Source: Clostridium lacusfryxellense (GTDB lineage: Bacteria > Bacillota > Clostridia > Clostridiales > Clostridiaceae). From it: a DNA stretch of 64,000 bases. The stretch is taken from NCBI RefSeq assembly GCF_018861735.1, contig NZ_JAHLEB010000007.1, positions 62,001 through 126,000 on the forward strand, written 5' to 3'. Made by a program: the position numbers and the translations under genes. This document shows, piece after piece, positions 57,861 to 64,000 of this stretch. Numbering within the stretch: the first letter of the stretch is position 1; the number at the start of each line of letters is the position of its first letter. The notes beneath the pieces were generated by a model. That model saw only the letters and a list, made by a program, of their open reading frames with translations. It searched no databases and was not told the origin of the DNA.

Positions 57861-58620
57861 GGCAAACCTCCAAAAATTCTTTTACACTTCCTGGGTTTCT
57901 CATAAAAGATTCACCAATAAGTACTGCGTTTGCTCCAATTGATTTTAAATATTTAAGATCACTAATTGAACTTATTCCACTTTCAGATACTACGATTTTG
58001 CCTGTTGGGATGTATTTCATCAATTTCTCTGTAGTATGGATATCAACGCTAAAATCATTCAAATCTCTATTATTTATACCTATTATTTTGGAGCCACATT
58101 CTAAGGAAAGTTCTATTTCAGCTCTATCATGAACCTCCACTAGGCAATGAAGTCCTAAGGATGTTGCAAGCTCGTAATAAGATTTTAGTTTATCTTTAAG
58201 AATCGCTGCAATTAACAAAATAGCATCGGCGCCAAGGGCAACAGATTGATAAATTTGATACTTATCTATAATAAAATCTTTTCTTAATATGGGTTTAGCT
58301 GTTTTTTCTTTTACTAATCGTATATTTTTATCATCTCCTAAGAAATATTCTTTCTCAGTTAGTACTGAAATAGCATCAACACCATATTTTTGATAGGTTA
58401 ATGCGGTTTTAGCTGGATCAAAATTTGGATCAATAAGTCCTTTTGATGGAGACGCCTTTTTTACTTCAGCTATAATTGCAAGTCTATTTTCATTAAGTGC
58501 TGCAGCAAAATCTCTTATTATACTAGGTTTTATATTAATAAAAGTTTGCAAGGGATTCTGAATCTTTTCTATTTGAATTTGAAGTAGTTTATTTTTAACT
58601 ATCTCATCTAGTATATTCAT
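57853..58620 (-). CDS. trpC: Indole-3-glycerol-phosphate synthase
   Basis: 255 residues. [15 protein letters not shown] (catalytic Lys), [58 protein letters not shown] and VVSESGISS. Separate from trpF, unlike the enteric fusion. Overlaps trpD by 4 bp. Confidence 0.97.
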   Translation of the reverse strand: MNILDEIVKNKLLQIQIEKIQNPLQTFINIKPSIIRDFAAALNENRLAIIAEVKKASPSKGLIDPNFDPAKTALTYQKYGVDAISVLTEKEYFLGDDKNIRLVKEKTAKPILRKDFIIDKYQIYQSVALGADAILLIAAILKDKLKSYYELATSLGLHCLVEVHDRAEIELSLECGSKIIGINNRDLNDFSVDIHTTEKLMKYIPTGKIVVSESGISSISDLKYLKSIGANAVLIGESFMRNPGSVKEFLEVCHD

Positions 58621-59618
58621 GATAATCTAAGCTCCTCGAGCTGACCTAAGGCTTTCCCTGAATCAATTAATTCTCCCGCCAATATTACTCCATCTTTTAT
58701 AGTTGAACATTTTTTTCCTATATATAATGCTGCAGCTGTATTTAATAATACAATATCTCTCTGAGGTCCCTTTTTTCCTTGTAAGATATTAAGGATAATA
58801 CCTGCATTATCCTTAGCAGTTCCACCACTTATATATTTAAGACTAGATCTTTGAATGCCGAATTCTTCAGGATATATTTTATAATCAGTAACAAGACCAT
58901 CCTTTAATTCGCTGATATAGGTAAAACCTGTAGTGGTTATTTCATCTAGTCCATCTTCACCATGAACCACAAGGGCTCTCTCTGATCCAAGCCTTCCTAA
59001 GACCTGAGCTATTGGATTAGTTAGGTCTTTGCTAAAAATTCCAAGTGTTTGGCCACGTACAAATGCAGGATTGGTTAATGGCCCTAAAATATTGAATATA
59101 GTTCTAGTTCCAATTTCGTGCCTAGGTGCTGCTGCATTTTTCATAGCGGTATGGTAGCTTTGAGCAAATAGAAAAGCCATACCTTTTTCTTCGATTATTC
59201 TGGCGGCATCACTTGGATCTATATTTATATTTATTCCAAGCTGGGTTAAAACATCTGCGCTTCCACTTTGACTAGAAACAGCTCGATTACCATGTTTGGC
59301 TACTTTTACTCCAGCAGATGATGCTATAATTGCGGCAACTGTAGATATATTAAAAGTTTTACCACCGTCACCGCCAGTTCCACAGGTGTCAATAGCATAA
59401 TCGCTAATTAAATTTACACGTTTTGCATTATCTCTCATAGCTTTAGCACAACCAGTTATTTCTTCTATGGTCTCACCCTTCATTCTTAAACCAACAAGGA
59501 AACCTCCAATTTGAGCCTGAGTTGCTTCACCCTTCATTATGCCATTCATAAATGAATAGGCTTCATTCTCTGTTAAATCATGATTTAAAATAATTTTATT
59601 AATCACCATTTTTAACAT
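58617..59618 (-). CDS. trpD: Anthranilate phosphoribosyltransferase
   Basis: 333 residues. The PRPP-binding signature [34 protein letters not shown], and [22 protein letters not shown]-like region ([18 protein letters not shown]). ATG 59618 has GGAGGTG 8 nt upstream; overlaps trpG by 20 bp. Confidence 0.97.
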   Translation of the reverse strand: MLKMVINKIILNHDLTENEAYSFMNGIMKGEATQAQIGGFLVGLRMKGETIEEITGCAKAMRDNAKRVNLISDYAIDTCGTGGDGGKTFNISTVAAIIASSAGVKVAKHGNRAVSSQSGSADVLTQLGININIDPSDAARIIEEKGMAFLFAQSYHTAMKNAAAPRHEIGTRTIFNILGPLTNPAFVRGQTLGIFSKDLTNPIAQVLGRLGSERALVVHGEDGLDEITTTGFTYISELKDGLVTDYKIYPEEFGIQRSSLKYISGGTAKDNAGIILNILQGKKGPQRDIVLLNTAAALYIGKKCSTIKDGVILAGELIDSGKALGQLEELRLS

Positions 59619-60186
59619 TACAAATCACCTCCACAAAATTTTTTATTATACTTTTACCACTTTGAGTAAATATTGATTCAGGATGAAATTGAAGACCATA
59701 TGTCTGGTATTTTTTATGTTTTATTGCCATTATTAATCCATCATCTGTTTGTGCCGTAATTTCTAAATCTTCTGGCAGTGTATTTTTTTCTACAATTAGA
59801 GAGTGATAACGCATTATTTTTAAATTGTTTTCTAAATCTTTAAATAGGCCTTTACCATTGTGGGTGATGATAGATGTCTTTCCATGTTTAATTTCAGGTG
59901 CACTTATAACTTTGCCACCGTAAGCCTGACCTATAGCTTGATGACCTAAACATATACCCATAATTGGAAGTTTGCCTTCAAAAGCTTTTATAACTTTAAT
60001 ACTTAAACCTGCATTTTCTGGTCGCCCTGGACCTGGTGAAATAATGATTCCTTTCAGAGGTAGTTTTTTTAATTCCTCAATAGTAAAGTTATCATTTCTT
60101 AGAACCTTTACGTCTTTATATAATTCCCCAACATATTGATATAGATTATAAGTAAAGGAATCGTAATTATCAACTATTAAAATCAT
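59599..60186 (-). CDS. trpG: Anthranilate synthase glutaminase component
   Basis: 195-residue class I amidotransferase. [31 protein letters not shown], nucleophile Cys in [16 protein letters not shown], and QFHPESIFT. Supplies ammonia to TrpE, and in other bacteria often also to PabB. Start overlaps the trpE stop. Confidence 0.96.
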   Translation of the reverse strand: MILIVDNYDSFTYNLYQYVGELYKDVKVLRNDNFTIEELKKLPLKGIIISPGPGRPENAGLSIKVIKAFEGKLPIMGICLGHQAIGQAYGGKVISAPEIKHGKTSIITHNGKGLFKDLENNLKIMRYHSLIVEKNTLPEDLEITAQTDDGLIMAIKHKKYQTYGLQFHPESIFTQSGKSIIKNFVEVICNVKNGD

Positions 60187-61616
60187 TATAATACCTCCCT
60201 TAGTGCCATAGTTTTATTTAGGGTTTCTGTGTATTCATCTTCTGGGACTGAGTCATAAACTATTCCTGCTCCACCTTGAACATAAGCAAAATCATCTTTG
60301 AATACTATTGTTCTTATTGCTATACAAGTATCCATATCACCATTGTAAGAAAAATAACCAATGGCACCTGAGTATATACCACGACGAGTATTCTCTAATT
60401 CATCAATTATTTCCATAGCTCTTATTTTAGGTGCCCCAGAGACTGTTCCTACAGGTAAACAAGATTTAAGTGCATCAAAACAATTTAATCCAGTCTTTAG
60501 AGTGCCTGATACTTTTGAACAGATGTGCATTACATGAGAAAATAATTCGACTTCCATAAATTTGTCTAGTTTTACAGAGCCAAATTCACTAATCTTACCT
60601 ATATCGTTTCTGCCAAGATCCACCAGCATTAAATGTTCTGCAAGTTCTTTTTCATCTTTTAATAATTCTTCTTTAAGCCTTTGGTCATCCTTTGAAGTCT
60701 GACCTCGTGCCCTGGTGCCAGCAATAGGGTTTGTTATTACCTGGGTTCCTTTAACTTTAACTAAGCTTTCAGGAGATGCTCCGGCAACCTTAAAGCTTTC
60801 GAAATCTATATAAAACATATAAGGTGATGGGTTGCTGCGACGTAATCTTCTATATACCTCAAACGGATCTATATTATTTTTGATTTTAAGCCTTTGAGAT
60901 AAAACTACTTGAAAAATATCCCCAGAAGTTATATAATTTTTTGATTTACGTACAAGATCACAAAAATCCTGTTTAGAATAATTGGAAGTTACTTCGTTAT
61001 TGCGTGAAATTTCAATTAATTCATGATTTACGTGCGTCTCATTAATTATTAATTTCATATCAGTTAGTTTATTAAAAACAGAATTATAATCATCATTATC
61101 TTCTGGGAATACATTGTGAATTAGCATTACTGTATTTTTAAGATGATCAATACATATAAAATCTTTATAAAAAAGCAGACATGTCTCTGGTAAATTTAAT
61201 TCATCAGGGTTGTTGTCTGGCAAATTTTCATACTGTCTTATTACATCATACCCAATATATCCCAATGCTCCTCCGATAAAAGGTAGTTCTAAGTCTAGAT
61301 TATCATATTCTTTAATCAAATGACCCTGGGCATAGTCTAAAACTTTACCTTTTACTTCTTTAATTTCATTTTCTTTTGTTATAGTTACATTTTCACCTTT
61401 GCTGCTTAATATCATATAGGGATTGCTTCCCATAAAGGAGTACCTTGATTCTTCTTTAGCTGATATAGCACTTTCCAATAAAAATTTATACTTTCCCTTG
61501 AGTTTGTAGTAAATATTTACTGGGGTAAGTTCATCACCATTAATTTTAATAAACATAGGAAAAATTACTTTCAAAGATTTTTTATTGTCAAATTCCTTTT
61601 GAGTTAAATTAACCAT
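60186..61616 (-). CDS. trpE: Anthranilate synthase component I
   Basis: 476 residues, chorismate-utilising fold. The Trp-feedback LLES-type motif is visible (KFLLESAISAKEESRYSFMG). The C-terminal catalytic part has QVVLSQRLKI, PSPYMFYIDFESFKVAGASPE, TNPIAGTRARG, LVDLGRNDIGKIS, and PVGTVSGAPKIRAMEII. RBS GAGGTGG before ATG 61616. First gene of the trp operon, behind the T-box leader. Confidence 0.97.
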   Translation of the reverse strand: MVNLTQKEFDNKKSLKVIFPMFIKINGDELTPVNIYYKLKGKYKFLLESAISAKEESRYSFMGSNPYMILSSKGENVTITKENEIKEVKGKVLDYAQGHLIKEYDNLDLELPFIGGALGYIGYDVIRQYENLPDNNPDELNLPETCLLFYKDFICIDHLKNTVMLIHNVFPEDNDDYNSVFNKLTDMKLIINETHVNHELIEISRNNEVTSNYSKQDFCDLVRKSKNYITSGDIFQVVLSQRLKIKNNIDPFEVYRRLRRSNPSPYMFYIDFESFKVAGASPESLVKVKGTQVITNPIAGTRARGQTSKDDQRLKEELLKDEKELAEHLMLVDLGRNDIGKISEFGSVKLDKFMEVELFSHVMHICSKVSGTLKTGLNCFDALKSCLPVGTVSGAPKIRAMEIIDELENTRRGIYSGAIGYFSYNGDMDTCIAIRTIVFKDDFAYVQGGAGIVYDSVPEDEYTETLNKTMALREVL

Positions 61617-61644
61617 TTTATTACCACCTCTTTATTTTTTTGTA

Positions 61645-61972
61645 TAACAAAAAACACTTCGGACCTATAATGGGGCGAAGTGACCGCGGTGCCACCCATA
61701 TTAGTTATTTAGTCACAAAAAAATAAAAACACCTCATCCTATGAAAGGACGAAATGTAAAATTTCGTTATACCACCTAAATAATTATCTTTGTCAGGCAC
61801 GGATTTCTCGATTGCCCTGTCCATGTAACGGTAGACCACCCGGTAAATGCTACTACTACTTCGCACCACATCTCACAGACCCATTCAATAACGGCTACAG
61901 TACCCAGCTTACACTAATCCGGATTCGCTTAAACTAAATTCCCTTATTTACTATTTCTGCTCATTGATATTG
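61645..61972 (-). promoter_or_regulatory. T-box leader of the trp operon with two antiterminator/terminator modules
   Basis: Between the promoter and trpE. From the 5' end: a long structured Stem I region, then two consecutive T-box modules. Module 1: AGGTGGTATAACG (61765-61777), whose AGG and ACG can pair with CGTCCT (61746-61751), leaving a 7-nt bulge starting TGGT; the competing terminator CGTCCT/AGGATG ends in a T-run. Module 2: the classic GGGTGGCACCGCGG (61684-61697) pairs with CGCCCC, leaving the bulge TGGCACC; the competing terminator CACTTCG/CGAAGTG (61655-61682) ends in six T. The context implies tRNA-Trp. A TGG at 61866-61868 is a candidate specifier, not proven. Confidence 0.92.
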
Positions 61973-61978
61973 TTTTAA

Positions 61979-62007
61979 ATAATACATCTTAAGTTAATGA
62001 TTGTCAA
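61979..62007 (-). promoter_or_regulatory. Promoter of the trp operon
   Basis: Minus strand: TTGACA (62002-62007), 17-bp spacer, TATTAT (61979-61984), giving a leader of about 355 nt before trpE. Confidence 0.85.
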
Positions 62008-62103
62008 GAATTATATTAATATCATAAATTATTTTATGAATATTCATGATTACTAACTAAATATATTATTTGCGTCTTAATTTATATAATATTTAATATA
62101 TTT

Positions 62104-62149
62104 AAATGTGCATATTAAAAAATAAATATATTTATTTATATGCACATTT
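62104..62149. repeat. 46-bp compound inverted repeat between trp and DAK2-DegV genes
   Basis: Outer arms AAATGTGCATAT (62104-62115) and ATATGCACATTT (62138-62149) pair perfectly. The interior holds a separate perfect 18-nt AT palindrome (62120-62137). It lies in the divergent region about 75 bp before the DAK2-DegV start. No T-run follows, so it looks more like an operator or cruciform than a terminator. Confidence 0.7.
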
Positions 62150-62224
62150 AGTCAAAAAATATGCTATTATATTATTAATAACAATTATTTGTAGATAAAT
62201 AGTATTATTTAGGGGGAGATTGGA

Positions 62225-64000
62225 ATTAATATTAATAATATAACAGGAGAAGTATTATATTACGCATTTTTATCAGGTGTAGTGCAAGTTAGGAAACAAA
62301 AAAATATTTTAAATAAAATGAATGTTTTTCCTATTCCAGATGGAGATACCGGCAGCAATCTTGTATCTACAATGAATGCAATTGTTGAGGACACGAAGAT
62401 TCACAAATCTATTAAAGACACAATTAATTCTATGGCAGATGCAGCATTAATTGGGGCAAGAGGTAATTCAGGAATAATTTTTGCTCAATTTTTAAATGGA
62501 ATTAATGAAGAAATTAGCGATAAAGAACCTCTAACTATGGTAAATTTTGCAGAAACATTAAAAAATGCTGTACCTTATGCATATAAAGCTATATTAAATC
62601 CTATTGAAGGGACTATGATAACTGTTATAAGAGAATGGGCGGAAGCCGTTTACAAGTTGAAAGATGTAACTGAGAGTTTTGAAGCAATAATAATTAAAAC
62701 CTTAGAGGATGCTAAGAACTCACTTGCAAACACACCAAATATTCTTGAAATATTGAAAAAATCATCTGTGGTAGATTCTGGTGCAAGTGGTTTTGTGAGT
62801 TTTCTCCAGGGAGTTGTTTATTTCCTTAAGGATAAAAACATTACAAAATTAAGTCAAAATGAAGAGGAAATAGTATTTGAAGAAGAAATTTTTAATTTTA
62901 CACCAAATATAACTTATAGATATTGTACAGAAGCTTTAATTTCAAATGAGAATATAGATACTAATGAAATAAAGAATTCACTAAAACATTTAGGAGATTC
63001 TTTAATTGTAGCAGGGAATAAAAGCAAAGTTAGAATACACATACACACAAATAAACCAGATGAATTATTCCATCTACTAAGAGGAAAAGGTGAAATAGTT
63101 CAGCAAAAGGTCGACGACATGAAGAAACAATATGAAGTTGTGCATAACAGAATTAATAAAACGGCTATACTTACAGATTCAATTGCTGATTTACCACAAG
63201 AACTCATAGAAAAATATCAGATTCATGTTTTACCATTGAATTTAATTATTGAAGGTAGCACATATTTGGACAAACTTACTATAAAACCGGATAAGTTTTA
63301 TTCGCTTATTGACAATTTAAAAGAGTATCCAACAAGTTCGCAACCAACAATAAAAAATGTACAAAATGTATTTTCTTTTTTAACTAGCCATTATGAATCA
63401 GTAATTACAATAATAGTATCTAAGGAAATGAGTGGAACGTTTAATGTTGTTAAAAATGCTGCAGAAAAGTTTATAGAAGAAGGCAAAAAAATAACAGTAA
63501 TTAATTCCAAATTAAATTCTGGTGCAGAAGGGTTAATGGTATTAGAAGCAGCAAAAGAATTAGAATCCGGGAAAAATCATGAGGAAGTTGTAGAGATAAT
63601 AGAAAATAAGATAAAAAAAGCAAGAATATATGTTAGTGTTAATACTTTTAAATACATGGTACGGGGTGGACGGGTTTCACCAATGAAAGGGTTTATTGGA
63701 AGGGTATTAAATTTAAAACCAATAATATCAATAAACGCAGATGGAAAAGGAATTGCATTTGGTAAAACTTTTAACGCAAAATCAAATACTAAGAAAATAC
63801 TTGCGATAGTTAGTAAAGCAAATGAAAATAACAAAATAGTATCTTATAACATTGTACATGCAAGTGCTCTGATCAAAGCTAACGAATTGAGCTTAAAATT
63901 AACAGCAATTTTAGGGAAAGAACCAGAATATATCACTGAAATTTCACCTATTGTTGGTTTAAGCGCTGGAATTGGAGCGGTAGCTGTATCTTTTATAAGT
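62225..64000 (+). CDS. DAK2-DegV fusion protein (3' end outside window; probable ATT start)
   Basis: Open frame of 592 codons to the window edge. N-terminal DAK2 phosphatase/kinase-like domain: NKMNVFPIPDGDTGSNLV (Asp metal ligands), ALIGARGNSGIIFAQF, NPIEGTMITVIREWAEA and DSGASGFVSFLQG. A middle RIHIHTNKPDELFHLL segment precedes a C-terminal DegV fatty-acid-binding domain (AILTDSIADLPQEL, IIVSKEMSGTF, YMVRGGRVSPMKG). Such fusions occur in clostridia and are thought to act with fatty-acid kinase. No ATG, GTG or TTG lies in frame between the stop at 62210-62212 and residue 32. ATT 62225 is 6 nt after AGGGGGAG and gives a normal-length N-terminus. Confidence 0.88.
   Translation, partial: MNINNITGEVLYYAFLSGVVQVRKQKNILNKMNVFPIPDGDTGSNLVSTMNAIVEDTKIHKSIKDTINSMADAALIGARGNSGIIFAQFLNGINEEISDKEPLTMVNFAETLKNAVPYAYKAILNPIEGTMITVIREWAEAVYKLKDVTESFEAIIIKTLEDAKNSLANTPNILEILKKSSVVDSGASGFVSFLQGVVYFLKDKNITKLSQNEEEIVFEEEIFNFTPNITYRYCTEALISNENIDTNEIKNSLKHLGDSLIVAGNKSKVRIHIHTNKPDELFHLLRGKGEIVQQKVDDMKKQYEVVHNRINKTAILTDSIADLPQELIEKYQIHVLPLNLIIEGSTYLDKLTIKPDKFYSLIDNLKEYPTSSQPTIKNVQNVFSFLTSHYESVITIIVSKEMSGTFNVVKNAAEKFIEEGKKITVINSKLNSGAEGLMVLEAAKELESGKNHEEVVEIIENKIKKARIYVSVNTFKYMVRGGRVSPMKGFIGRVLNLKPIISINADGKGIAFGKTFNAKSNTKKILAIVSKANENNKIVSYNIVHASALIKANELSLKLTAILGKEPEYITEISPIVGLSAGIGAVAVSFIS

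Overview
The window is strongly A+T-rich chromosomal DNA from an anaerobic Firmicute, most likely a Clostridium. Evidence: consistent AGGAGG-type ribosome binding sites, canonical sigma-A promoters, a T-box leader, GlpP-type antitermination, a short-form HisG with HisZ, a membrane pyrophosphatase, Gram-positive-style lipoproteins and a class B penicillin-binding protein. No phage, IS, CRISPR array, rRNA or tRNA was seen.

Layout. 1-8.6 kb: end of a LacI-type regulator, a Cache chemoreceptor, a stand-alone DUF4041 coiled-coil protein, a class B penicillin-binding protein, a Cys/Met PLP enzyme and LarE, convergent with LarA (8.6-9.9 kb). 10.1-15.5 kb: an operon of two Gfo/Idh/MocA dehydrogenases, two TIM-barrel isomerase/epimerases and an AraC regulator, ending in a decayed AEC transporter gene. 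15.7-27 kb: HppA, a TPR protein, an NhaC-type antiporter, a polar amino acid ABC transporter, DsrE-like, PHP, YdjM-like and pentapeptide-repeat proteins. 27.1-31 kb: potA-potB-potCD (permease fused to binding protein). 31.2-39 kb: a ten-gene his operon (hisZGDCBHAFIE). 39-48.4 kb: two paralogous promoter/leader-peptide/DAHP-synthase units flanking a glycerol block (glpF, glpK, DUF1667, two flavoproteins, divergent glpP). 47-55.2 kb: an aro/tyr/phe operon (aroF, tyrA, aroB, aroA, aroC, pheA, aroE, aroK). 55.3-62 kb: a convergent trpEGDCFBA operon behind a T-box. 62.2-64 kb: a DAK2-DegV gene running off the end.

Functionally, the right half holds nearly the whole route from erythrose-4-phosphate/PEP to Phe, Tyr and Trp. 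Only 3-dehydroquinate dehydratase is missing. Flux control is visible in the DNA: each of the two DAHP synthases is preceded by a 55-56 codon leader ORF packed with Tyr/Phe codons, followed by mutually exclusive hairpins ending in an intrinsic terminator. The trp operon uses a tRNA-sensing T-box with one Stem I region and two consecutive antiterminator/terminator modules. The glycerol block combines a GlpP-type terminator leader with a cre-like site.

The strongest candidates for something under-described are the twin aromatic leader-peptide attenuators, unusual for Firmicutes where T-boxes usually do this job. Next come the partly duplicated T-box, the nuclease-less DUF4041 protein, and the Gfo/Idh plus TIM-barrel cluster. 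Start sites were moved from the longest open frame where a ribosome binding site clearly pointed to an internal codon (larA, glpA, glpP, aroA, aroB, tyrA, potA and others).
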